Positions 19,901-26,840 of a stretch of DNA of 45,524 nucleotides are shown piece after piece (position 1 is the stretch's first letter; each line of letters begins with the position of its first letter). Source of the DNA: Candidatus Woesearchaeota archaeon (lineage in GTDB: Archaea; Nanobdellota; Nanobdellia; Woesearchaeales; 21-14-0-10-32-9). The position numbers were made by a program, and so were the translations under genes. The stretch lies in NCBI GenBank assembly GCA_021735165.1, contig JAIPHP010000010.1, positions 1-45,524 of the forward strand, read 5' to 3'. The notes under the pieces are model-generated. The model was not told the DNA's origin, ran no database searches, and saw only the letters and a list, made by a program, of their open reading frames with translations.

Positions 19901-22194
19901 CCTTGTTTTTCTATTGTTACGTCTGCAATTATATTATCGCCAGGAGCAAATTTTCCGTTGTTCCTTACATTAATGCTTCTGAAATTCAAATTTCTAATTT
20001 CAAAGAATCCATTACCTAATCCTGATTCTCCATCATCTGTTTCAACATCTATTCCAAAACCGTAGAAACCTGATTCGGAAGGAAGTTTCAAACTATTTGA
20101 GCTTGCAGTGCTTGACAATACCACTGAACCTTTTCCATTTATTACTTCAAAAGTTGCTTCTGGATAAAAATCTCTGTGGAGTCTGGCAGTTCCATTTTTG
20201 TTTGTAGATAATTGAATAGAAATGTTTATTGATTCACCTGAGGCGAATACTTCTTTTCTCTGACCATTAGAACCATAAGTTGAAACATCAACGTCAAAAG
20301 CACTTATTCCAAACCAGCCTTCTCCATTAAAGCTTTTACCTGCAGTGTCAACTAAAGTATATTCAACTCTGTAAATACCATTATCTAATGAGGGAGGCAG
20401 TATCTTGTATACTAATATGCCTACATCTTCATCGCTTAAACTATTATTTTTTATGGCATTAACATTGGCGTATTCTTTTTGATTTTCTTCATTTACAAGC
20501 TTATCTATTTTAACAGTAAAACCAGTCAGATCTGCAGGTTCATTATTAACTATGTCAAAAACATTGATATGTCCTAAAAAATTTTCTCCTGCTTGAAAAC
20601 CGAACTGAAATTCATTATTTAAATTTCTCATATCCATAAAAGATTGATAATTTTGAACAGAAAACCATCTGTCCCTTACAACTGTGTTTCCATCACTTGT
20701 TGTTACTGTTAATTTAGCTCTATATTTCTCAGTTGTTTGTGGAACATTAAAAGAAATTTCGCTAGAGCTTTCTGAAGAAATGCTAACATTATAAGTGTTT
20801 TGAAGAACGCCATCTCTATTATAAATCTCAAGCACAGCAAATGAAAGATTAGTATTTGATTCAAATTTGACTTTTGCAGATTCTCCTGGATTAAAAATAT
20901 CTCTGAATCCATCATAATAATCTGTTAATTTCATAAATAACTGAGTGTTAGAAACTTCAAAATATTCATTAGAACTTCCAGATTTTCCAGAACTTACTGC
21001 TTTAACCCTTAAAAAATAAGCGCCATCTTCTAAAGAAGCAGGAACCGTATATGCAACTACAGACGTTGTTGTAGGATCTGAATCTGAAGAAGCAACTACG
21101 CTACTAACATCATAAAATTTGCCGTTTTGTTCTAATTCGAAAAAATAAGTAACCTCATCATGATCTAAAAGAGTACCGTCTGTTAAATCTTTTACTATCA
21201 AATCAAACTCTGCAACTTCACCAGAAACATAAGGTTTTTTATCTACCAAATCAACATCAACATTTAAACCTAAAACTTTAAAGAATCCAAAAACTTTTTG
21301 TTCGTTATTGGATCTATCTCTCATTATGAATTCAACATTGTACTCTCCTGCTCTTAATTGTATAGGAGTGCCTGTTTGAGTAACATTAGTATTGCCGTTG
21401 TAAATACCGTTTGATTCAGCAAACGAAACTGTTTTAACAGTTCCTGCTGGATCAGTAACTTTTGCGGTAACGGTAGCATTAGTAATTCTTTGTCCATTAG
21501 AGTATCCTTCTACTTCAAAATAAGCAATGCCTCCTGGTTTAAAAGTGTCTTTAAGATTACCTACAGAGTCCGTTATTTTGAATTTAAGAGTGAATTTTGC
21601 AACTGACACCGTAAAAGATTTTTGGCCATTCACAATTATAGTATAAGTTCCGGCAACTGAAGGAAGCGTCAAAAGCTCAGATACACCGCTAATACCTGCA
21701 TAAGTATTTACTGTAGAACCATTTTCATAGAAAACTGTATAATTATAAGGATTTGATGTGAGAACTAAACCTTCATATTCGTTCACAGTAAAATTAAGAA
21801 CTGGATTACTAAAAGGAACAACTAATGAACTTGCAATGATTTGATAAGTGGGCTTGGCTTGAACAACACTAAATGTTAAGAACTGCTCTGCTTGGGAGGT
21901 ATTAGCAGTAACATTATGAGATCCTATAGATACATTATTTATATAATATTCAAAGTATCCATTAATATCACTTGCTCCAGAATATACTAGGGTTCCATCG
22001 TAATAGATACTTATAGGCGTACTATTTAGTGCGCCAAAGTTATCATCTAAAGTATAGCCAAAAACTTTAGCGGATTCTCCTGTTGAATAAACTTGACTGT
22101 TCAAATTGAGAACTAGAGTCTCAGCAGAAACTGTTGTTGTAAAAATAATCAAACAAATAATTAATAACCCATAATTTACAAGCTTGTTGTTCAT
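10996..22194 (-). CDS. Giant secreted multidomain Ig-like surface protein (3732 aa)
   Basis: A signal peptide (residues 1-24, LLIICLIIFTTTVSA-E) precedes about 1870 residues of tandem Ig/macroglobulin-like beta domains with recurring FxxGxxxxxxV and YxVxF patterns. Then come a Cys-rich, Gly/Met-rich segment (about 1895-2030), more beta domains, a carboxypeptidase-regulatory-like domain (about 2550-2600), a Cys-rich CGDGxC segment (about 2765-2840), two related Cys-containing modules (about 2860-3180), two DUF11-type repeats (about 3188-3445), another regulatory-like domain and a Cys-rich C-terminus with CTW motifs. Sequons are very frequent. No C-terminal membrane helix is seen. GAGGGGG sits 9 nt before the ATG and a TATA region lies near 22268-22283, giving a leadered mRNA. 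Role is inferred as adhesin or envelope filament. Confidence 0.88.
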   Translation of the reverse strand: MNNKLVNYGLLIICLIIFTTTVSAETLVLNLNSQVYSTGESAKVFGYTLDDNFGALNSTPISIYYDGTLVYSGASDINGYFEYYINNVSIGSHNVTANTSQAEQFLTFSVVQAKPTYQIIASSLVVPFSNPVLNFTVNEYEGLVLTSNPYNYTVFYENGSTVNTYAGISGVSELLTLPSVAGTYTIIVNGQKSFTVSVAKFTLKFKITDSVGNLKDTFKPGGIAYFEVEGYSNGQRITNATVTAKVTDPAGTVKTVSFAESNGIYNGNTNVTQTGTPIQLRAGEYNVEFIMRDRSNNEQKVFGFFKVLGLNVDVDLVDKKPYVSGEVAEFDLIVKDLTDGTLLDHDEVTYFFELEQNGKFYDVSSVVASSDSDPTTTSVVAYTVPASLEDGAYFLRVKAVSSGKSGSSNEYFEVSNTQLFMKLTDYYDGFRDIFNPGESAKVKFESNTNLSFAVLEIYNRDGVLQNTYNVSISSESSSEISFNVPQTTEKYRAKLTVTTSDGNTVVRDRWFSVQNYQSFMDMRNLNNEFQFGFQAGENFLGHINVFDIVNNEPADLTGFTVKIDKLVNEENQKEYANVNAIKNNSLSDEDVGILVYKILPPSLDNGIYRVEYTLVDTAGKSFNGEGWFGISAFDVDVSTYGSNGQRKEVFASGESINISIQLSTNKNGTARLHRDFYPEATFEVINGKGSVVLSSTASSNSLKLPSESGFYGFGIDVETDDGESGLGNGFFEIRNLNFRSINVRNNGKFAPGDNIIADVTIEKQGSLVNQTNVTVARVFRASDFSDVTSRITDTGAALTDQYGVTTITLLQNSNLEPGEYFVELQASKGTDLTFGGFGFRIVEDKIIVTINDADKQFSQTDNIEINVKVTHQNDTPKSNVTVNLTGLMNFNTWAPVAANKQATTASNGVATITVSAANYNPGRYAPILSIQENSGNFIGFGSGEFEIKPFDTTVFFTDNKESYSTGETIYVNISVTGDATVTTTIKDITGNTVSGIDYYYSNNLLTINNELTPGPYFADVSITQSGKTVTKTLWFDVIAPWMQINPPLDPTFGSSDTININYTVFTNGVNGINDANGTINITTIENMWTGEEIPVGISFNGEGNDIYSLDLTSYALSSGDYLLNFEILENPEFTNNMYFRIDNNVRIFVETTTNSSTRNATINFTINGLNTPDIWLEGYWNYQTWEYTDVDPDQLMAFGGTTEFQLTNLENGFYEANFRINESGEVYYWNAFFDIRYKDVQIDAPEQANVNEMVQFNITSSLNRTTNFWILDPFTGNELLKRTISPGLTNINYTFDYNGNFVYSYGDTKWDAFPNGENIRIIQSGFNVNWPHGNNRYVLTDNRNFTFNVSSTLANASLTLTFKNLFTGTKTIKTDLTTAETSNQNKIFSYSLNDLNLTSTGPHDIILELDDGSTKKPKEYFFIDIYPDNYEAWAWTTQWEYQAGNPAQIQVDIYNITDNWQPVTAENIDLAVLKDIYWSDMDSSRYTFTTSGNTANITTDNFETGNYHAELNVTIGGTPRIIPVDFFVKGNDNLEVFWDQAKWDYSTSENYTLIVKVRDAGQPVSGVQAQFVRLETRPENWDDEPTQIVVPTSAYSFTPENQTATNGSVEFKMDLSQIPSLETGGYTGRLLVGGQTIWFDFQVRTYAVDAYTTEWEYGITDTIELNARARNIDDWQPIEEDGNIQIEKILKHEPGTWEPQEIPISAFGLTSSTFDVTDGEALIELQPNASALLLDNVYEFEIKLKMNLTSSGVSNGWSWFRLSNGTKPNAQIIDGTGSVPDVIFGGQSYTLQLTGATNATLRNIWGPNGKSYNEPLINTGSALELNFTTPQFPGWYTMEIEIIRSEGFSEFIYEDFIIGSGTEMTTFMPNGENIIPEINFTVVAELFGESDEDPFCPDCNSGSWFGPLANKTITLVGIKDLQTFQLIDVSHLGINQTTNDFPDFMISGGDQSNEDNVICYDLETEEECDTKDYCGWLYDDPSETYFCQDLSVVCGIIDSEQECVNTGCSWNMDSCMYSGEQDMMGGGPGEGEMMGPYEMPGMAVFTLNPTILNLTQGKKYDLVFEYIDDDSEEYQKTQFVQVEQFHVSISKNTVNLQPKSTQNVWVLAADLQGDPLTNCTIRFTGMYDEKNYQLVKTMNVTGNVTGNGTYEFSYITPSLPGQYLVEGTASCTINNERKRQDIAYFIDVGTKSLQVDMKTKFAPGENLKIDITTTDRNGNPISQKLDLTLFHDLDYEGSILPLSGVDCTSLEAAQSWESGGGWAPNSNLQLETNSLGKLVLELCPLPDGEYFVDIFPLMEFMEFNDQREDIGYFQDFIVSSGNIEVNSDLTYTIGDTVTLNITVTNDYGEPINGTLTTIEALLEDLTGFSEIIVYENESLNLPLTQGNVEYSFTIPSQGIDEETENITNITTGPVNVLLRVIGADGTSYSTDNLQFVIMDDNVSTITASETVGVNELIDIHIESTNDNRLKAMMGMFFLKDNTEKEKEWFVEGGVFLKNDSENNKSYADFKILSPSEPGEYYLGMPIMDISASMDSEGAFQKILITPITVKVETQTVNGTVHYLENNSPVYNAKIKIGKAEVFTNAQGQYSVNVAKGFKQLILEKKMSDGTKYFVKSDNLLNITQDVSNLTVYIYDINMDAELNETIIQITPSTNLTTKKILVTTTMNNTGNNFVDLDNSDLSVIAASEELITTNVTLNETTIETTEVTPENITRTEPYKVLIQLKKDVTNEISIILQNSQIQNATISALLEKEYEVNSSLSGGIIQNYCGDGRCAIEEISTCSIDCSGVTDICGDGNVTGSENCDGQNVNGMTCSNFGYTSGTLGCIDDCRGWNFSQCVWETPGDLNDTNQTNETQELEELIINNANTVANDTHMLFEFQIENLSNSPYCNGTSITEEEFEEWVVGINSTNGGCDDEGCWLEEDYAAIISVNSSGYKENELEYWNGSSMTVNESKTFSTEISCQTNQIFINILKEDIGITCGVIQLRYETWYGDDSTEFYNIQDSLLDSIGITCEQEPLPQSERQELNITNAVINKNDTTTEFQMTLQNLSTISMCGGENLNMGSFERWQITFDNQAPGGCNIPEECNGTEDYKLNVEMNYNGTQNPEAAYWNGSEFVTNNTLTNAMDYYKDCNTNTITFRIPNSQVQIDTCTNITGVFATEFDDGMNSTIISTMISNALTDCGSEEQNTINMTVTKTALQQTVENGSVITFVINITNQDIINATNVELIDMYGGIPEGILDFGDEANPIYTYYNESLDKIIWYLNISAGQTTMIEVNFTATNLGNATNNVTLLDNQGDFVDFDEEIVEVIPQSQGGQEQQGTMNLSLSKTAIENRVENGSIVTFIINVTNIGTLNATNFQLVDMYGGIPEGILDFENETYPLFDDYNETLNRITWDLNLNTGQAFIAEVNFTAVDVGNATNNVTLLTNESNVYSFTTETVEIIPGNQSQEPQTAGLSGTVTGSIIENATIEIINTSNMQTIATIYTNNESMFNTSLPPGIYDLFIMLPEYYDYSDIEIEVMGLNITAQETLNVMVPHISGDIYINNEPVNGLVQIDNGTQANISVLFNNSDNYSMNVSFDVNASLIGDTTLYPAPITILGPQTAEFLDTQRTPTTIGINNLSFDFFMDIPQENVLSGTIANNIGQLGIFLNEISFPVNVTPIITGPLSCSGTLDCTAIQDSGNCTTVQNATYGACTWNTNSSTCITVESCQYINNSEGCMPADIDIGCTWS

Positions 22195-22627
22195 ATTAGC
22201 AACCCCCTCGCTATCTTGAATAACAATTTTAACACTAAAATCGTTAATAATTATAACTTTGGAAAATTAAATATATATAAATTTGCGTCACCACCAATAA
22301 TTAGTAAATTCAAGTCCCTGATTTATTTTCTCGACAATTTTTTAAATACAAAAGAATTAAAGAAGAATTGAGAACTAATTAAAGAAAAAAACATAAAAAA
22401 CCTATATAAAAAAACACCATAAAACATCATTATAAAAAGTTGTTATAAAAGTTTCATTGATTTTAAAACAAAACTAAAAAACAAAACTAAAATAAACACG
22501 AAGCAAAAACAAACATTAAAGCTTTATTTAAAAAAAAGCTGTTTTTACACAAACAAAAATAATTTAAGATAAATTTAAATAGTACTAAATTGTCAAAGAA
22601 AATACTAAAAGAGGCAGTGAAAAAACA
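22195..22627. other. Divergent promoter region between giant surface gene and SMC
   Basis: This 433-bp spacer contains, for the minus gene, a TATA-rich run (about 22268-22283) plus GAGGGGG (about 22204-22210). For SMC it has a TATA-like AATTTAAATAG (about 22573-22583) and GAGGCAGTGA (22611-22620) before the ATG. The middle is A/T with several other TATA-like stretches and no supported ORF. The plus strand changes here from balanced to strongly A+C-rich. Confidence 0.5.
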
Positions 22628-25600
22628 ATGACCAAAGTCTTAAAACTCGAACTCAAAGGATTCAAATCATTTGCAAATAAAACAGAAATCCCCTTCGGTG
22701 ACGATTTCAACTGTGTTCTAGGACCAAACGGATCCGGAAAATCAAACATATTAGACGCAATATGTTTCGTATTAGGAAAAGCAGGATCAAAAGGTCTTCG
22801 TGCAGAAAAAACCGCGAATCTGATATACAATGGTGGAAAGAAAAAAACACCTGCAAAAGAAGGAGAAGTCTCAATATACTTTGATAACACAAAAAAGATA
22901 TTCAACAACACAGATAAAATCATAAAAGTAACACGAATAATAAAACAATCAGGACAATCAGTATACAAAATAAACGGGCAAAACAGAACAAGACAACAAA
23001 TTCTAGACATGCTAAGCAAATCAAAAATAAACCCTGATGGATACAACATAATACTGCAAGGAGACATAGTAAAACTAGTAGAAATGACAGGAACAGAAAG
23101 AAGGCAAATAATAGAAGAAATAGCAGGCATAAGCATATACGAAGAAAAAAAACTCAAAGCAATACGCGAACTAGACAGAGTAGAACAAAAAATGAATGAA
23201 GCAGAAATCATACTTGCAGAAAGAAAAACCTACCTAAAAGAACTAAAGAGCGACAGAGACAAAGCAATGAAATTCAAAGATTTAGACGACAAAATAAAAA
23301 GAAACAAAGCAACAATGCTTGACAAACAATCAAAAGAAAAAACAGCAACAAAAGAAAAACACGAAAAAGAAATAGAAAATTACAAAAACGAAATAGCAAA
23401 ATCAGAAGACCAAATACAACTAAGAAGAGAAGAAATAACAAATACAAAAGAACAAGTCAACGAAATAAACAAAGAAGTAGAACAAAAAGGAGAAAAAGAA
23501 CAAGTAGAAATACACAAAAAAGTAGAACAACTAAAAGTAGACCTAGCACTAAACAACCAAAGAATAAAAAACATAGACCAAGAACTAGAAAAAATAGAAA
23601 CCAGAAGAAAAGAACAAACAGGAAGCTTCACAGAAATAGAAGGAAAACTCAAAATACTAGAAAACTCAAAAAAAGAATTCAAAGAAAAAATAAAACATAA
23701 AGAAACACAAATCAAAACAATACAACAAAAAATTTCTGAATTCAAAAAGAAAAACAAAATGGAGAACGCTTCTGAATTCGACAAACAAATAGAAGAAATA
23801 GATCAAAAAATAGAAATCACACAAGAAGAAATAAACAAACTAAGAGATAAACAACAAGAAACAATAAGAGAAAAAGACAAAGTAGAAACAAGACTGCAAA
23901 CAATAGATGAAAAAATGCAGAAAATGCTTGAAATAGAAAAAGAAAACAAAGGACAACTAGAAAAACTAAAACAATACAAAATAGAATTCAAAAAAGCAGC
24001 GCTAGACCTTAACAAATCACTAACAGAAGACTCAAGTCTAGCAAGTCAAATAAGCAACGCACATCAAAAATTACTATCAAGAAAAGAAGAACAAACCAAA
24101 CTCAAAGCAAGAACTCAAAGCATTAGAGAACACCTAGCAGGAGGACAAGCAATACAAACAGTTCTAAGCATGAAAGACCCCGGCGTATACGGACTGATAT
24201 CAGAACTGGGAAATGTAAAAGCAGAACACGCGCTAGCCTTAGAAGTAGCAGCCGGAGGAAGAATGAGAAGCATAGTCACCGATTCAGATCAAACAGCGGC
24301 AAAATGCATAAACTACCTAAAAAAAACAAGAGGAGGCATAGCAACATTCATACCTTTAAACAAAATAAGAACAACAAATACTGATCAACAACAAAACAAT
24401 ATTAAAACACCAGGAGTAATAGGCCCTGCAATAGACCTTATTTCCTACGACAAAAAGCACGAGAAAGCATTTCAATACGTATTTGGAAACACACTAGTAG
24501 TTCAAGACATAACAACTGCAAGAAAAATAGGTGTTGGAACCATAAGAATGGTAACACTAGACGGAGACCTAATAGAAACAAGCGGAGCAATGCAAGGAGG
24601 TCACAGACAAAGAGAAAGACAAGTCGGCTTCATGGAAAAAGAAACAAAAGAAAAACTAGACAGATTAGAAAAAGAAATAACAGAACTAGAGAACGTAACA
24701 ATCAGCTTGCAACAAAAAAGAACAGACAACGAAGAACTAATAACAAGATTAAGAGAACTAAAAGCAAATCTAGAAGGAGATATAATAAAACTAGAAAAAA
24801 TTCTAAGACTAGACTCAGAAGACACCACTGCAGACAAATCAATGAAAAAAGACATAAGTAAAGAACTGCAAGAAAAAGAAAAAACAATAGACCAATTGAC
24901 AAATGAAATAATGAAAAAAAATTCTGAACTAGCCCAATTAAAAATAAAAAAACAAACATTTAGAGAACAAATCAACCAATTAAGAAATCCAAGGTTACTC
25001 GCAGAACTAACAAGCTACGAACAACAACAAAACGAACTAAACCAAAACATCCAACAACTAAACATGGAAATAAGAAACACAGACGCCCAAAGAGATACAA
25101 TACTAGGGCCTGAAAGAGAAAACCTACAAAAAATATTAAAACAACTAGACAAAGAAGAAAAAGACTTTAAAGATGAACAAAAAAATCTAAAAGACTTAGT
25201 AAAAACACAAACCAAAGAACTACAAGAAAAAGAAGAATCAGAAAAAAAATTCTATGCGCAATTCAAAGACCTATTCAACAAAAGAAATAAACTAACAGAC
25301 CAAATAAACAAACTAGAAAACCAAATATTAAAAGAAAATGACGACAACAGACAAAAAGAACAAAAAATGAACCTAATTGCTATGGAAAATGCAAAAGTAA
25401 AAGCAGAATTAGCAGGACTAGAAGAGGAATACAAACAGTATGAAGGAATACCACTATACAAAAATAAACCCATAGAAGAAATAAAAAAAGAAATAAAAGA
25501 CTTTGAAAAAATGAGAGAAAGCATAGGCGCAGTAAATATGAAAGCCCTTGAAATATATGAAAACGTAGAAAAAGAATACTTTAAATTAACAGAAAAAAAA

Positions 25601-26113
25601 GAAAAACTTAATAGCGAAAAAAATGACGTACTAATAATGATAAACGAAGTAGACTCAAAGAAAAAAGAATTATTCATGAAAACATATGAAGTCGTAAACC
25701 ACAATTTTAAAGAAATATTTAGAACGCTAAGCACAAAAGGAACAGCAACATTAGACTTAGAAGATAAAAAGGACCCATTCAACGGAGGACTGATGATAAA
25801 AGTAAAACTCTCCGGAAAAAAATACATGGACATACGTTCATTAAGCGGAGGCGAAAAAACAATGACTGCCTTAGCATTTATTTTTGCCGTCCAAGAACAC
25901 GAACCAGCAGCATTTTACGTCTTAGACGAAGTAGACGCAGCACTTGACAAAAAAAATAGTGAAAGACTCGCAAAACTAGTTAAACAATACAGCAGAAGAG
26001 CCCAGTACATAATGATTTCTCATAATGATGGAGTGATAGGAGAAGCAACACAACTATACGGCATAAGCATGAACGAACACGGACAAAGCAAAGTCACAAG
26101 TTTGAAAGTATAA
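22628..26113 (+). CDS. smc: Chromosome segregation protein SMC
   Basis: The 1161-aa protein has the complete SMC layout: N-terminal ATPase half with Walker A GPNGSGKSN (about 33-40), long coiled coil, hinge at about 505-655 (DPGVYGLISELG...ALALEVAAGGR), returning coiled coil, then the signature LSGGEKTMTALAF (from residue 1072) and Walker B FYVLDEVDAALD (about 1096). It forms the ATP-driven dimer that condenses and segregates DNA, normally with ScpA/ScpB, which are not in this window. A GAGG-type site 9-15 nt upstream supports the start. The coding strand is unusually A- and C-rich, with A/C-ending codons, unlike the G+T-rich plus-strand genes at 7.2-8.9 kb and 29-34.8 kb. Confidence 0.97.
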   Translation: MTKVLKLELKGFKSFANKTEIPFGDDFNCVLGPNGSGKSNILDAICFVLGKAGSKGLRAEKTANLIYNGGKKKTPAKEGEVSIYFDNTKKIFNNTDKIIKVTRIIKQSGQSVYKINGQNRTRQQILDMLSKSKINPDGYNIILQGDIVKLVEMTGTERRQIIEEIAGISIYEEKKLKAIRELDRVEQKMNEAEIILAERKTYLKELKSDRDKAMKFKDLDDKIKRNKATMLDKQSKEKTATKEKHEKEIENYKNEIAKSEDQIQLRREEITNTKEQVNEINKEVEQKGEKEQVEIHKKVEQLKVDLALNNQRIKNIDQELEKIETRRKEQTGSFTEIEGKLKILENSKKEFKEKIKHKETQIKTIQQKISEFKKKNKMENASEFDKQIEEIDQKIEITQEEINKLRDKQQETIREKDKVETRLQTIDEKMQKMLEIEKENKGQLEKLKQYKIEFKKAALDLNKSLTEDSSLASQISNAHQKLLSRKEEQTKLKARTQSIREHLAGGQAIQTVLSMKDPGVYGLISELGNVKAEHALALEVAAGGRMRSIVTDSDQTAAKCINYLKKTRGGIATFIPLNKIRTTNTDQQQNNIKTPGVIGPAIDLISYDKKHEKAFQYVFGNTLVVQDITTARKIGVGTIRMVTLDGDLIETSGAMQGGHRQRERQVGFMEKETKEKLDRLEKEITELENVTISLQQKRTDNEELITRLRELKANLEGDIIKLEKILRLDSEDTTADKSMKKDISKELQEKEKTIDQLTNEIMKKNSELAQLKIKKQTFREQINQLRNPRLLAELTSYEQQQNELNQNIQQLNMEIRNTDAQRDTILGPERENLQKILKQLDKEEKDFKDEQKNLKDLVKTQTKELQEKEESEKKFYAQFKDLFNKRNKLTDQINKLENQILKENDDNRQKEQKMNLIAMENAKVKAELAGLEEEYKQYEGIPLYKNKPIEEIKKEIKDFEKMRESIGAVNMKALEIYENVEKEYFKLTEKKEKLNSEKNDVLIMINEVDSKKKELFMKTYEVVNHNFKEIFRTLSTKGTATLDLEDKKDPFNGGLMIKVKLSGKKYMDIRSLSGGEKTMTALAFIFAVQEHEPAAFYVLDEVDAALDKKNSERLAKLVKQYSRRAQYIMISHNDGVIGEATQLYGISMNEHGQSKVTSLKV

Positions 26114-26181
26114 TCTAAAAGTATACCCTCTTTTTACAAAAACTCTCAAAAAAAGTTCATATCAATACATTCTTCAAAAAC

Positions 26182-26190
26182 TTTATAATT
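26182..26190 (+). promoter_or_regulatory. TATA box of dsbB-like gene
   Basis: TTTATAATT is centred about 26 nt before the ATG at 26212, consistent with a leaderless mRNA. Confidence 0.5.
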
Positions 26191-26211
26191 AAAACCTTAA
26201 TTTGAATTTCT

Positions 26212-26736
26212 ATGGTCATAGAAACCGGAAATATAATATTATCAACACTCACACTAGTAGGCAATATTTTTATAATTCTATTTTTAGTACATGCCCTTTA
26301 CATAAAACTATTTAGCAAAGAAAACAAAATAAGTAAGTTCTTCACCAAAAACGCTTTAAAATTCTCATTAATAACGGCACTAATGGCGATGTTAGGAAGC
26401 CTATTTTATTCAGAAATCGCCAATTATACGCCTTGCGAACTATGCTGGTATCAAAGAATACTTATGTACCCATTAGTTTTGATATTAGGAATTGCTCTAT
26501 ACAAAAAAGATTACAAGATAAAAAATTACGTCATCCCTATTAGCATAATAGGTAGTTTAATAGCACTATATCACTACAGCATACAAAGACTCTCAATAAT
26601 AACAAGTTGTTCAGCAGACGCTGTGAGCTGCACTTCAAAGTATGCTTTTCATTATGGGTATATCACAATACCTTTAATGGCATTTACAGCGTTCATGATG
26701 ATAATAATATTCATGCACCACTGCAAGAATAAATAG
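26212..26736 (+). CDS. dsbB: DsbB-family disulfide bond formation protein
   Basis: The 174-aa protein has four membrane helices and the two DsbB cysteine pairs: CELCWYQR (C75, C78) after helix 2, and an external-loop pair C133/C140 (SCSADAVSC). The WYQR context is the quinone-interacting signature of DsbB. It reoxidises a DsbA-like thiol oxidase and passes electrons to quinone, so exported proteins can form disulfides. The Cys-rich modules of the giant surface protein are plausible end targets. No DsbA-like gene is in the window. It has its own promoter and follows SMC by about 100 nt. Confidence 0.92.
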   Translation: MVIETGNIILSTLTLVGNIFIILFLVHALYIKLFSKENKISKFFTKNALKFSLITALMAMLGSLFYSEIANYTPCELCWYQRILMYPLVLILGIALYKKDYKIKNYVIPISIIGSLIALYHYSIQRLSIITSCSADAVSCTSKYAFHYGYITIPLMAFTAFMMIIIFMHHCKNK

Positions 26737-26761
26737 AATCAGAGAAAAAAATTAATAACCG

Positions 26762-26800
26762 CAGAATTTTCGGAAATCTATAGTTTTTTTCCGAATTCTG
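26762..26800. promoter_or_regulatory. Long inverted repeat upstream of the ClpX-like gene
   Basis: The left arm CAGAATTTTCGGAAA (26762-26776) pairs with the right arm TTTCCGAATTCTG (26788-26800), giving 13 bp with a two-base bulge and an 11-nt loop. It sits between the dsbB stop and the TATA-like AATATTAAAAAT (about 26808-26819) of the next gene. It could be an operator or a processing hairpin. There is no T-run after it on the plus strand, which argues against a simple terminator. Confidence 0.5.
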
Positions 26801-26840
26801 GCTGATAAATATTAAAAATAAGTTTAAGTATTCTAAAACA

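Noticed and set aside
22195-22627. Replication origin in the spacer where strand skew changes
   Set aside because: No repeated ORB-like boxes and no orc1/cdc6 gene nearby; the skew flips again by 29 kb.
22585-23211. 208-codon minus-strand ORF opposite the SMC N-terminus
   Set aside because: Antisense to the conserved Walker A region of SMC; Ser/Phe/Leu-rich composition is what the complement of A/C-rich codons gives.
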